From: Cordilura impudica
Lineage: Eukaryota; Arthropoda; Insecta; Diptera; Scathophagidae
Assembly (NCBI GenBank): GCA_963682025.1
Contig: OY821517.1
Coordinates: forward strand, 98,331,946 to 98,395,945
Direction of reading: 5' to 3'
DNA: 64,000 nt
Below, one piece after another: positions 20,090 through 31,800 of the stretch. The position numbers were made by a program, and so were the translations under genes. How positions within the stretch are numbered: position 1 is the first letter of the stretch; each line of letters opens with the position of its first letter. Under the pieces are notes generated by a model, which did no database searches, was not told the DNA's origin, and worked only from the letters and a program-made list of their open reading frames with translations.

Positions 20090-21060
20090 CCCCAGGAAAG
20101 GTCGACACACCTACTTTTACGCCCACTTTTTATATACAATTCGTTTTCTGTTTTTTGGTGATTCTTGCGGCCACACCTACTTTTACGCCCACTTTTTGTA
20201 TACAATTCGTTTTCTGTTTTTTGGTATATTTGTTTGCTATACAAATTTTAGTTCTTCAACGGAATTCTCTGAAATTTGGTACACACGACCTCTGTACTCC
20301 ACCTAAGGTCGCCATATGCTTCGTACCGGCCACGCCTACTTTAACGCCCACTTTTTGTATACAATTCATTTTGTTTTTTGGTATATTTGTTCGCTATACA
20401 AATTTTTATTTTTCAACCGATTTCTCTGAATTTTGGTACACACGATCTCTCTCCTCCAGGGAAAGTCGACATATTCTTCGCACCGGTCACGCCTACTATT
20501 ACGCCCACTTTTTGTATACAATTCATATTCTGTTTTTTGGTACATTTGTTCGCTACACATTTTTTTTTAACGGATTTCTTTGAAATTTGCTACACACAAT
20601 CTCTGTACTCCAGAGAGGTCGCCATATGATTCTTGCCGGTCACGCCTACTTCTACGCCCGCTTTTTATACAAAACTAATTATCTGTTTTTTGTATATTTG
20701 TTCACTATAGAAATTTTTATTTTTCAAGGGATGTCTAAAATTTGGTCACACGATCTCTATACTACAGGGAAGATCACCATATGCTTCTTACAGGCCACGC
20801 CTACTTTGCGCCAACTTCTATGTATACAAAACCTATTTTTCCTTTTATTTGTTTCTTTATTTGATTGCTATAAAAACTTTTATTTATCAATGGCTTTCTT
20901 CGAAATTTATTACATATTCCAGGGAAGGTCGCTATATGATTTTTACCGACCACGCCTACTTTTACGCCCAATTTTCTTATAAAATTCATATTTTGTTGTG
21001 TGGTATATTTCTTCCCTATACAAATTTGCACTTTCCAATGGATTTCTCTGAAATTTGGGT
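20090..21060 (+). repeat. ~155-bp tandem repeat array in Helitron copy 1
   Basis: The phrase CACGCCTACTTTTACGCCCA or close variants recurs near 20107, 20172, 20331, 20487, 20640, 20795 and 20951. Spacing is 153-159 bp apart from one 65-bp step. Each unit also carries TTTTTATTTTTCAA and GATCTCTRTACTCCAG-like blocks. Degeneration increases toward 21060. Confidence 0.9.
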
Positions 21061-21309
21061 TAAACGGAAATAACTACATGGTGAACAAATTCCCCAAACT
21101 TAAAAAAAGATACCCAAAAGAAATGAACAAATTCCCCATTTATTTTTAATCGAAATACAAAATGATCTTACTCTCCAAATTCATTCCTAAATTTTTTCAC
21201 ATGTTTATTTAATGAATTTTGTTAAATATTTGTTTTAGTAAACATTTGCATACTGCTCTCAATATATGTCCAACAATAAATGCATTTAAAATGAGTATTC
21301 TTTTCAAAA

Positions 21310-21760
21310 TAAGTTGGCAACAGCTGCGCGGCAGCACAGGTGTGGTTGCCAAATGCGCGGAAGCGGCGCGCCGTGCGACCGCGGACTCGGACGCGACGGG
21401 TGCGGAAGCGACGAGCTCTCGGAACACAGCTCAGCTAAAATATCGCAATGATCTAAAAAATATGTTTTAGGAATTAAAATAAGTTAACGAGAACTAAGCG
21501 GAGGCACGGGTAGTAGCTGCGAGGCACGCGGACGCGACGCGCTCGCGGAACACAGCTCAGCTAAAATATCGACCGCGGACTCGGACGCGACGGATGCGCA
21601 CGCGACGCGCTCGCGGAACACAGCTTACCAAAAATATCGCAATGATCTGAAAAATATATTTTGGCGATTAAAATAAGTTGACAACAACTGCGCGGCAGCA
21701 CGGGTCTGGCTGCCAAACGCGCGGAAGCGGTCGCGACTCGCTCGCGGAACACAGCTTAGT
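21310..21760 (+). repeat. GC-rich tandem segments in Helitron copy 1
   Basis: Blocks of GACGCGAC, GCGGAAGCG and CTCGCGGAACACAGCT recur, separated by AT-rich AAAATATCGCAATGATCT spacers. They form a CpG-rich island in otherwise AT-rich DNA. Counterparts occur at about 34270-34930 and 55250-55410. They do not encode a protein. Confidence 0.85.
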
Positions 21761-22539
21761 GAAATGTCGTATGATAAATTTTATCTACGTATGTGAAATA
21801 ATTATCTGTTGATCAAAATAGGACACACATATACTATAAGCAGTTGCTTAAAGAAACCTTGCGACACAATATTAAACGTCGCATTAGTCTTTCATTTCTG
21901 AAAATTGAATTTGGGATCTCTGCTCAATGATGATCACTTATTGAATGAATAAATTCAATTTTTAAAAGTTTTAATTTCTTTAATTTGTGGCCCATTCCGT
22001 TATATTTGATGTTTATAAATAAACTGAAAAAAAAAAACTTAAAGCGGTTTCGCACCTTATTTTTGAAGCATTTTTGCTGCAGCATCTTATAAAAAACTTC
22101 TAAATTAAAAAACCAAAAACTTTTTAATTGAAATAAAAAATGAATTTACTGCCCATACAAATTTTTGGGGAGAAAGTTCATTTTGTTGGGGAATTTGTTA
22201 ATTGGGGACTAAGTACTCAGCGCCTGGTAAGCATAGTGAACCATTTTTCAAGTTAAAGGCCTTTTCATCCCGGGCCAGACCGGGTAAAAACAGTTAGTAA
22301 AAAATAATAAAATTAAAAAAAAAAATAAATAAAAATTTACGTGTTTTAACGTTTTCTAAATTTTTGATTTTATTAGTATTATTAACGGTTCGGGTCTTCC
22401 TAAACGAAAAGGTTGTTCGCTCATCTCCTAAGTAGGCGAAAACGCAATAATATTCACATTTAATTCTAAAAAAACTCTAATTCTCTAGTATTATTAAAAA
22501 AAACGGTATCAAAATAGCTGAATGGCTAAAAAAAGTTGT

Positions 22540-24600
22540 TATTCAATTCAGACGAAACCGCTTAAAAGTATTGTTTCTCTTGTTGAAACACAATGCGATG
22601 CCGAATTTTTGGCACTCTGTTTTCAAAAAACCTGTGCAATTGGGAAATTTGCATCGCAATCTCCTTTCGGACCAAACAGGCCAATGGGCAGTTTGATCCT
22701 GTCGGACTATTTGGTCTGGAATTTTCTTAGTTGGTCCTTTTCTAGTCTTTGCATTGAGTTATTTTGGCTGCAGTGTTCAGTTTAGTTAAAACTTCTGTTA
22801 CCTCGAGTCGAATGTCAGCTGAATTCATTGGTTTCCCAGATGTCGTGTGAGGTCAATAAGGTGATAAAAAAAATCTGACTTGCCACCTTTTGCTTCTTAC
22901 TAAAATCTTGTATCTTCCAATACTACGGTCGATATGATCGACACCACTCATATAGGTGTTGAATTGGGATACCGCAAAAGGACGCTCAATTTGAATGTAA
23001 TTATACCCTATACCACTATGTGGTTTGGGTATATTGACTTTGTGCTGCTGTTTGTAACAACCAAAAATATTTGACCTACACCCATCTTTAATTATACCGA
23101 TCGAATCAGAATCACTATCTGATTCGATTTAACAATGTCCGTCCGTCCGTCCGTCCGTCTGTGTGTCCATGTAAACCTTGTAATCAAACTGCAGGTCGCA
23201 AATATGAAAATATTTTGACGAAATTTGGAGTTTTAACTTTTATCGGCTACGGAATGAACTCTATTGGTCCATGTTTAGACCTATCCCCCATACAAATGAC
23301 ATTATGAAATCAACTTATATTGCCATAAGATCCAAATTATCATACAAATCTTAGTCAAGTTGGATTTGTATGTATATATTACATCCATTAATCAGTAGTC
23401 CAAAAATTAACCCTATTGGACAACTCTTAGTCATAGGCCCCATATAGAGCTGCTTCCCGATCTTCACTTAAATCTATCAAAAAATAAAAATATTGCACTG
23501 ATTCTTCTCAAATTTTGTTTGTATATATTTTTGCAAAATACAAGAGACTTTACCATACATGGTCAGGATCGGTCCATTTTTGGGCCTAGTCCCCATATAG
23601 ATATAGCATCCGATATGAACTTTTTCATATCTGCAGGCGAAAAAATTAATAAAAATCCCACTGATTATTTTCTATATCCAGTTAGTTGGGCCTGAGAGAT
23701 TGGGTCTCTAAACGCATGGTATAGGGTATCGTATAGTCGGTCTATACCGACTATAATTTTCGTACTTGTTTTATTTTGTTTTGTAAAATCGGCGAGCAGT
23801 GTCCTTGGGAAAAATTCTGGCGTAGTTCGAAGCTCACGATATTATTTCATTGTCGAGTCAAGTAGTTATCGATATGTCAAAGCCATCATAATTTGTGACA
23901 TGTTTGATAGATGTACCTCGAGGAGTTTTCTTGAATAGCTTATCGTCTGGTAACTCTCAGTTAGAAATTTTATTTTTCCGTATTGCGCCCGAACCCAAAG
24001 TTCCACCTTCTGCCAAATATTTCAGCAATATAATAGAAGTAAAACAGCTATCGAAATATAAGCGGTAGTTTTGGTGTCATGGAATTCACCTGGCCAATCT
24101 TGTTATGCAGTTAGATGCTGCACCTAGATCTGGCTTGTGTGACATTAAGATGTTCTCCTTGCCAATTTCGAATTCAGATTTACAACAAAAGCCTGAGCTT
24201 CCGCTTAAAATGAAAATCTTGTATCCCCACTTTTGAGGCTTAATTGGAAGATATATTTTTAATGTAATTCGCGCTTCTGTTGAGCATATCTGTTCATCAA
24301 TAGATAAAAAGTGTTGCATTGCAAAATAAGTATTTAAATCTTCAATAAGAGGCCTTATTAGATGGAATCTGATTTTCGTTATTGTTAAAGTGAATATGAC
24401 GCCTTATAGCCTCAAACCTTTTTTGAGACATCACTTCTTTCATTGCAGTTATACTAATATTATTAGCCCAATATTTTGCAACTCTGCGATATGCATAACT
24501 GACTTAAATAGAATTATGCCATCAAATTGGTGAATATCCAATGATGTAGAACTCAAATGCGAATCTCTCTGATGAACATAAAGATTGGTTTCATATCTTA
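22540..24600 (-). pseudogene. piggyBac-type transposase pseudogene, split by repeat copy B
   Basis: On the minus strand, 24600-23775 encodes the catalytic part of a piggyBac (PGBD) transposase: IRPLIEDLNTYF, the hallmark FLSIDEQICSTEAR, then KPQKWGYKIFILSGSSGF, GAASNCITRLAR, LYFDSCFTSIILLKYLAEGG and VTNYDGFDISIT. Insertion of a 0.77-kb repeat interrupts it. It resumes at 23001 with ERPFAVSQFNTYMSGVDHID and RSKRWQVRFF, and ends near 22541 after a Cys-rich C-terminus (LRCKFPNCTG...KTECQKFGIALCFNK) like the zinc domain that closes piggyBac proteins. Stops and frameshifts are scattered through it. TTAA-flanked ends were not found. Confidence 0.85.
23002..23770 (+). mobile_element. 0.78-kb hairpin-ended repeat, copy B
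   Basis: A full copy runs from TATACCCTATACCACTATGTGG to TCGTACTTGTT, with the TATAGTCGGTC palindrome near 23733-23755 and the (CCGT)n run near 23138. It interrupts the piggyBac pseudogene. Confidence 0.9.
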
Positions 24601-25076
24601 TTTTTTTCAAAAAATGATTTTGGGAATAGGGAAAAAGAATTGAATGGACGTGGAAAGCTCCATAATTTCAGGTAGAAAAGCTGTATTAACTAGCCATCTG
24701 AGTTGTTAATTATTTAATACCAAATTTCCCTGTTTCCATAAAAGCTTTTCCTCTAAACTGCTAATGATCTCAGCGATTTGAATAAGCAAGATACGTTTGG
24801 TAAACGTTGGATCTACATACATACATATATATATAATAATGAACAACATTTTATAACTTAGGAAAACAGAGTATATAACCAGAAACATATATACATATAA
24901 CACGTATTTCCTCAACGACATAATCAAATATCACTAATTACATAATTAACACACAAATACACGTATTAGTTTTGTTATTTCCAACAAAACAAAGAACACC
25001 TCTAAACTCACAATAATCTGACTTTTTTGAGGTAGAAATATTTTGATGCATATCTGCAACAAAGCTTAATATGCAG
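24601..25076. other. No gene recognised
   Basis: AT-rich, with a CATACATACATATATATATA microsatellite near 24813. It lies between the piggyBac pseudogene and a dispersed repeat. Confidence 0.35.
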
Positions 25077-25430
25077 ATTAATAATATTAATAGGCTAGGC
25101 GATTTGTTGTGGCCGATGTTTTGTTCTACTGTTTTATCCCGATTTTGACCAAACGTATACTATTTGAAAGGTATTTCTTTTTATCCGATTTGCAGATGTA
25201 CACAGCTTTAAATCTGTTCCTTTATTTTTAGTAAAGTTGCTACTAACACATACATAAAATTATACAATTCTATGTGTGTGTTTATTAAATTTGTTAATGT
25301 GTTTGTAATAAAAATCAGTTGGGTATAATTGATTAGGGTACCTTTAGGGTCTTCTTGTAATGAAAAATAAAATTTCCTAGAATTTGCACTCGAATTTCGA
25401 GGGCTGGAATCTGCTATTATTGTTAACAAA
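25077..25430 (+). repeat. Dispersed repeat of unknown class (pair of 60165-60605)
   Basis: It shares with 60165-60605 the opening AATAATATTAATAGGC, the phrase CGATTTTGA, TTTGAAAGGTATTTC, TGTGTGTTTAT and the closing GCACTCGAATTTCGAGGGCTGG. The order is the same in both. The copies differ in length and are diverged. No coding capacity. Termini and class are unknown. Confidence 0.7.
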
Positions 25431-25772
25431 CTACAACAATCACAATTATTCTATACTATAAATATTGAGAACATAGTTACCTCTAAAATGGTAAAAAAAA
25501 AATTTTATTACACTTTGTTTATAAAAATATATTTAATTAAGAATTCTTGTACTTTCGACAAAATTCAGAAGTTAGAGAATTAACGAGAAAATACACCGGC
25601 ATTTTTAAGATCAGAATAATACAAAATAAACGAAGCAGAACTGCAACAAATAAACTTTTGGCCAATGATGCATACGCATTTGAAAATAATTGAGTTTGAA
25701 TGGTATGATGCAGATCTGCATCATTGCTACACGGAAGGTTTAGGATAATAAAATAAAATAAATAAAAATGTT
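25431..25772. other. No gene recognised
   Basis: AT-rich spacer between two repeat fragments, without a sustained frame. Confidence 0.3.
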
Positions 25773-26700
25773 TTTGTTTTTGATAGATTTAAGTGAAGAA
25801 GCTTTATACTGGGGCTATGACTAAGAATTGTACTATCGGGTTTATTTTTGGACTACCGATTAACGGATGTAATTAACGTAAACAACTCCAATTTGACTGA
25901 CATCTACATGATAATTTGGATATTATGGCAAATTAAGTCTTTCTCATCATAAGTTTCTGTAGTGTGATTGATAAGTCATAGTTATAATAGCTTCTGTACG
26001 GTAACTAAATGGTAACTTTGAACCATATTTATAAATAATGACAATATCCACACTCACTTAACTTAAGCGTGGGAACTTTTATTCACACTGCTTTAGTTAT
26101 AAATTTACGTGTGAACTTGCTTACTAAGCAAGTTCACACCCATAATCATTTACCTGTATGAGAACCACTGCGTGTGCATGTTTTCAAAAGTTAGTATTAA
26201 ACAATGTCCTTGTATGTGTGCGCGTGTACAATATTTATGTATGCGCGTACGATAAGTTAGGGTAATTTTAAGTCAAAATAATAAACAAAAGACACTCACT
26301 TGAGAGTAGCTCTTCGGAGCAGTAAATAAAAAGGTATATAGTTTTGAAAGGAAGATTAGGACAGAAAATATACTTAAACAAGTAAAACATTATTATGAAG
26401 ATCATAAATATAATATGTCATTTGTATTGGGACTAGGTGTGAATCTGCGCTGATTTTCACCAATTTCAACAGCTTTCGTGCCATGGCCGGTAGAAGCTTA
26501 CATACCAAATTCCATCAAAATATATTCATAATTGCGACCTCTAGTTGGATTGCACGGTTTATATAGACAGACAGATAACGGACGAATTGACGGACGGAAG
26601 GACATCGATCAGAAAATGATTCTGAGTCGATCAGTATAATAAAAGATCAGTCTAGGTCAAATATTTATACCATGACCACATAGTGGCATAGGGTATAATT
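25773..26700 (-). mobile_element. Old hairpin-ended repeat (copy H), split by ~450 bp
   Basis: 25773-25940 matches the middle of the 0.78-kb family in reverse (TAGATTTAAGTGAAG...TTTTTGGACTACCG). 26395-26700 continues it from GGGACTAGGTGTGAATC to the terminal CATAGGGTATAATTAT. The 450 bp between carry an unrelated insertion. The copy is more diverged than A, B, F or G. Confidence 0.7.
26109..26139. repeat. Perfect 15-bp inverted repeat with one-base loop
   Basis: GTGTGAACTTGCTTA, then C, then TAAGCAAGTTCACAC. It lies inside the sequence inserted in copy H. It may be the centre or the end of a small palindromic element. Confidence 0.9.
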
Positions 26701-26739
26701 ATATGGGAAAAATTTAATTTTTTTTGAAGATTTCACTTG

Positions 26740-26950
26740 ATAACATTAGTCCAACTTAATTTGTTGAAGAATGGAATCAGAAATTTTCAAATGGCTCTTG
26801 AGTTATAGCTGAAAAAATAAGCAAGCAAACACCTATAGAAGGAAACAACATAAAAGTCATCAAAATAAATTTGGCCTGAGAACGCCAAACTCGTTGGAGG
26901 TTTTATTTTACTAGCCTAGTACTTTCACCCTGACTTGGAGTGGCTGTTAT
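26740..26950 (+). repeat. Dispersed repeat of unknown class (pair of 54160-54370)
   Basis: It shares with 54160-54370 TGAAGAATG, TGGYTCTTGAGTTA, GAGAACSMC, GTTGGARGGTTTTA and CTAGTACTTTCACCCTSACTT in the same order. Both copies lie within 60 bp of the end of a hairpin-ended repeat. Confidence 0.65.
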
Positions 26951-27089
26951 AAAGTATTATTTACAATCCAGAACCAGAAACCATATGGCTACTTGCACTT
27001 TCACTCTTCAATCGTGAGTTTTTAGAACCTCTATTGGTCGTACAGAACGATCGACATAACTACATAGTACTGTAACCACAACCACTTTT

Positions 27090-27835
27090 TATACCCTATA
27101 CCACTATGTGGTTTGGGTATAATGACTTTGTGCTGCTGTTTGTAACTACCAAAAAATATTTGACCTTCACCCATCTTTAATTATACAGATCGAATCAGAA
27201 TCACCGTCTGTGTGTCCATGTAAAGCTTGTAATCAAACTGCAGGTCGCAAATATCAATATATTTTGATAAAATTAGGCATGTAAGCTTCTATTGGCCATG
27301 GGATGAAAGGTGTTGAAATTGGTGAGAATCGGTCCATAGTCAGACCTAGCCCCCATACAAATGACCCCTATGAAATCAACATAAATTGCAATAAGATCCA
27401 AATTATCATATAAATCTTAGTCAAATTGGGTTTGTATGTGTTTATTACATCCATTAATCAGTAGTCCAAAAATGGTCACTATGGGACAACTTTTATTCAT
27501 AGGCCCCATATAGAACTGCTTCCCGATCTTCAACTAAATCTATCAAAAAACAAAAATATTGCACTGATTCCTCTCAAATTTTGTTTGTATATATTTTTGC
27601 AAAATACAAGAGACTTTACCAAACATGATCACGATCGGTTCATTTTTGTACCTAGTCCCCATATAGATATATCATCCGATATGAACTTTTTCATATCTGC
27701 AGCCCAAAAAATTAATAAAAATCCCACTCAAATTTGATTTATGCTTATTTTCTATATCCAGTTAGTTGAGCCTGAGAGATAGGGTCTCTAAACGCATGGT
27801 ATAGGGTCTAGACCGACTATAATTTTCTTACTTGC
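27090..27835 (+). mobile_element. 0.78-kb hairpin-ended repeat, copy C
   Basis: It runs from TATACCCTATACCACTATGTGG to TTTTCTTACTTGC. It lacks the (CCGT)n run and part of the second palindrome (ATAGGGTCTAGACCGAC), so it carries small internal deletions. Confidence 0.9.
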
Positions 27836-28824
27836 TATTTTTCAAATTGATGGTGCAGAGTCCCTATTCTTCAAGAATGATGTTTTTTTGCGCAAAACAT
27901 AATATTTTATGAGCAATCGAAATTCACTTTCCGTACTATGTACACAAGCACTAAAGAGAGAAATAGTGTTTGTGTATTCTGGAGGTACGGTAAGTGTAGC
28001 GAACCATTTTTATTCAATCCGTGCTGATTACGAATGTTCTAAGAGCGATCTTTCTTTTTCAAAAAAATATATTCATATTTTTTTGAAATTGAAAACATTT
28101 TGAAATTTGTTTGTTGGGTAATATCTGTGTAGTTAGTGTTTATGTTCGAATGAAAACATTGCTTTAATAGTAATTGCAATTTGTCGCCAGTTTTCATATC
28201 AGTTATTAAGTTTAAGCCATTTAGATTAAACTGACATTACATATGGACTCGTATGTCTGTATTTATCAATGGTGCGACTAAATTATTAGATACCCGCCAC
28301 CAGTGTGTGTTTCTGTATTCGATTTGCTTTGATTGGCAGTTAAAGAAATTTTACAGTGGTTCGTTAAAGACCATAGTTATTAAAAAAGCAACTAAGTATT
28401 TACACACAAATAAAGAAAGTGGTGTCTCCAAAAAGATAGTGGCAGTGAAATTTACTTAATTTTTTATTAAAGTTCATAATGAAAACATATCAATAAATTA
28501 AGTAAATTTTGTTTTACTTTTTTATGAAACTAAACATGTTTTTTTTTTCTTTTCTTTTTTTAAGCGTTTATTTAGACAAAATTCATGTTCTTAAACTATA
28601 AATAAACAAATAGTAAGAGTATCTTAATATAATATCATATTCGGGCTCTCAATATATTTAATATATAGATTTTCATTAATTTTTTTTATAAACATGTGTA
28701 TAATTATAAATGACACATAAATATGTACAGACAATATAATTTTTGTAATGAAAAAAAAAGGGGAAAAATTATTTCTTTGATATGTTTGTTTTGAAATGTT
28801 TAGTGTCAAGGGTAAAAGTTAAAA
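27836..28824. other. No gene recognised
   Basis: Two short open frames (27909-28103 and 28253-28459, plus strand) show no known motif and have no supporting splice or promoter context. The region ends at the 3' end of the minus-strand LINE. Confidence 0.35.
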
Positions 28825-31560
28825 GGGAAGTTTTTAGGTGAGCCACCAATATTTTTTTTATGTATATTAGGAAATATGTTATTATCTCCAGAGTAAATGT
28901 TTTTATTAAATCTACTATTTTCAGTTGTGAGTTGGTTGTAGTATATAGTTTTATCGTTGGCTCGTTTATATATGATAGAAGATTGGAATGCCTATTTCGT
29001 TTTGAATAAATCCTTTATGATCAAGGTATAAAAAGGCTTCGGGTGGCACAAAGCCCCTTGCAAGGTTTTAGTTATATATATCTCGATGACATAAAAAGGG
29101 GCCATAATTAAATTGTTCTCATAGCAATTAGAAGTTTTTGTAAAATAGTTTCGAATGAGATGTATAATAAAATTATCAATTCCCCCTATTTTTGCTGCAT
29201 TGTATAATTTTTTGTTTGATACAAATTGTATATATTTGCTATCTGGAGATCTTAAAAGAGAAGTGCTCTCTGACGTTTTCTTTCAAAAACTCATATTTTT
29301 TCCATATACGATGCAGAAATGTTGAACCAAATTGGGCAACCATACGTTAAATTAGGTCGAACCAATGATTGGTACAATTGAACTTTAACCCTTGGTTTGA
29401 TGTAAGGGGAGTAAAACAGTTTTTTATACATGAAAAATGCGTTTCTTGCGTTCGGTATCTGCAGATTTATGTGATTGTTAAAATATAAAAACTTACCAAG
29501 GTTAATTCCAAGATATTTAACGTCCGGTTCATTGGGAATCTGTATATTGGTATATTGGTATATTTAAAAAGAGTGATTGGATTATCATTTTCATCGCTTA
29601 ACACTATAATTTGTAATGCGTTATGATCGCTATCATAATCAAGAGTTCTAAGACAGTTTAATGTATCATTCTCTTTTTGTATGCATAAGCGAGAGTCAGC
29701 TATACACAGGTCTAAAAAAGAACCACTTCGAGGGTATGAAGGAAAAATCGAAGAGTATAAATTACATCTAAATTGGATTTCATTACAAAATAGCGCCATT
29801 CCTTTAGCATATTGCCATTTACGTCATTTGAGTCGTGTCCCCAATCTGTATGTTTGGAATTTAGGTCACCCGCGAGTATGTAGAAGTTATTAGGGTTTTG
29901 TAAATTTAAGGATAGAAAGAGTTGTTGCAATTCAAGTTTTAGTTTATTATTATTATTACCTGAAGGATAATATGCCGATATTACAAACAAAATTTAATTT
30001 GTAGGCAATGGTATTTTTAATGTACATATTTCCAATACTTTATAAGAGCTTATAGTGTTATTGATAAATATCTTATATTTAATGCCTTGTTTTATTAAAA
30101 TGGCCGTTCCACCTCCCCTTGTAGAATTTACTCTGTCTTTGCGAATAAGATGATAATCTTTAATATTAATTTTATATCTGTTATTAAGTTTAGTTTCGTT
30201 CAGACATACTAAGCCCGGATTATATTTATTGAAGAAATTAGATAAATTAAATCGCCTACTTAATTTAATTAAAGAATTAACATTAATTTAAATTATATTT
30301 AGACTTTTTGTAATTTCTTCAGCCGTGATGATAATTTAATTTTCTAACATTGTGAAAGTAGAATCTATTCTGGACACTTGTAGTTGTAGTTGCTTATGCA
30401 AGTTTATAATTTGGTTTGAAAGATTTTGCATAGAATTTTAAACTCTTCTAGTACAAGTTGTATTGGATTAGTGTGGTGTTCATTATGTAAATTGTTCTTT
30501 TTTAAAGCATCAGCAAAGCTTATGTTGGGATTAATATTATTTGTTAAAATAGAAGTTCACCTCTGCTTTAGGATTTGTTTTTTGGCACGAATATTTTGCT
30601 GAAGGTCCTTATGTTTTTCACATCCTTTGTACGATGCAGGATGGCCGTACTTATCGCACAGCACATAAAACAGTTTTTCCTTCTCGTTATCAGCGACGTT
30701 ATTCAGAGCACATTCGCCAATTTTATGATTGTCGTTACATTTTTCACATCTCGTAGCTAGAAAGTAATTTGCGACACTATGCAGGAAACTTTGACAATTT
30801 CTACATTGGGTGATTTCGGGTTTCCGTAAGGGTCCCCAGCATAACGATCTCCACTAATTTGGACGAAGTATATTGGAAGAGCTAACACTAATTTTTTTTT
30901 TTTTTGTAGTGTTGTTTTTAATATTTTTTTTTTTTTTTTAATTTTAAATTTTCATTTTGGAAATTAGATAGTTCATTGAAAATTTCGTTTGGATCAATAT
31001 TGGCACTTAGGCCTTTTAATAAATAAGTTTTGTTTTTATATTTTTAGGAGTAAAAGTAAAAAAATTTTAGTGTTTGTTTTTTGTAAATAAGCTTTTACTC
31101 TACTGTAGTGGTCCGTGGATGAGACATAAAGAGATATTTTCTTATTTCTAACCTCTCTTATTTTAAATTCAAAATGACTTTTAGACCTTTTTTGATCCCA
31201 CATTGGATCCCACATCGAATATGAATATATTCAAAGGCGGTATTTTTTTATTTTTGTATTGGTTGTGGTTTGTTATATTTTCATTAATTTTGTTACACTC
31301 ACAGTTTAAGCTATTATTTATTATGTAGTTACGAGAAGTTTTTGCTTTTTCGTTTTGTAGATATTCTTGAATGCATTCACTGTCGTTATCAAGAATAGCA
31401 TAATAATTGTTTTTAGTTGTTTAGCCATTGTCTCACTTAACGAGTCATTTTTTCTCTTTCTATTATTTTCAGTTTTTGCATTATTTTGTGTTGATGTATT
31501 ATTTATTTTTCCTGATGCACACCAACCTGATGCGAACCAATCTCGTAACAACTACTAATA
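28825..31560 (-). pseudogene. Jockey-like LINE, minus strand: ORF1, endonuclease and RT tail
   Basis: ORF1 begins near 31551 (RKRKNDSLSETMAKQLK), continues with NKHxNFFTFTPKNIKTK around 31070, and ends with Cys/His knuckles (CRNCQSF, CEKCNDNHKIGEC) at 30810-30700. The endonuclease follows from about 30270 to 29470, with KLNNRYKINIKDYHLIR, RGGGTAILIKQGIKYK, ISAYYPSGNNN, LAGDLNSKHTDWGHD and YDSDHNALQI. The polymerase core is deleted. Sequence from 29460 to 28830 encodes only the RT C-terminus (LRSPDSKYIQFVSNKKLYNA; YKRANDKTIYYNQ). Multiple stops and frameshifts. It is divergently oriented to the LINE that begins at about 31800. Confidence 0.82.
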
Positions 31561-31800
31561 GCTTTTTAAATATGTCAACAATAACTTCACTTCACTCACG
31601 TCTAAGCTGTTTTTTAAAACATATTCTTACTATTTTTCCCAAATATTATTCCTTCTTTGAACATAAGTCATTATGTTGTTATGCAATTTTCTTATTTAAA
31701 TTTAAATTTGATAAATTTTGTTTTGCTTGCGTTGCTTATATTAATATCTTTTTAATCATGACATCTCATATGGATAGTTAGCTCTCAGTTCCAAAGATGT
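31561..31800. other. Spacer between two head-to-head LINEs
   Basis: About 240 bp of AT-rich sequence separates the ORF1 start of the minus-strand LINE from the ORF2 start of the plus-strand LINE. It may hold the 5' untranslated region of either element. No motif can be assigned. Confidence 0.4.

Larger units (their letters stand above)
19964..22297 (+). mobile_element. Non-autonomous Helitron, copy 1
   Basis: It starts TCTATATATATAAAATTC after an A. It ends with the GC hairpin CCCGGGCCAGACCGGG, then TAAAAACAG and TTAG, followed by T. This is the TC...hairpin...CTRR structure of Helitrons, although the last four bases are TTAG rather than the CTAG of copies 2 and 3. The 5' part contains a GTTT run and ~155-bp tandem repeats. 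The 3' part contains GC-rich tandem segments. No transposase frame remains; apparent ORFs are readings of the repeats. Confidence 0.85.

Noticed and set aside
19995..21073. Overlapping open frames with repeated IQFVFCFLV and TPTFTPTFC-like segments on both strands
   Set aside because: They are translations of the ~155-bp tandem repeat in Helitron copy 1. The same happens at 35185-36341 and 56718-57119.
21209..21752. Ala/Arg-rich open frames in the GC-rich block
   Set aside because: Produced by CpG-rich tandem repeats free of stop codons, and seen on both strands.
28253..28459. 68-residue plus-strand frame as a possible gene
   Set aside because: No motif, no splice or promoter support, and length expected by chance in this sequence.
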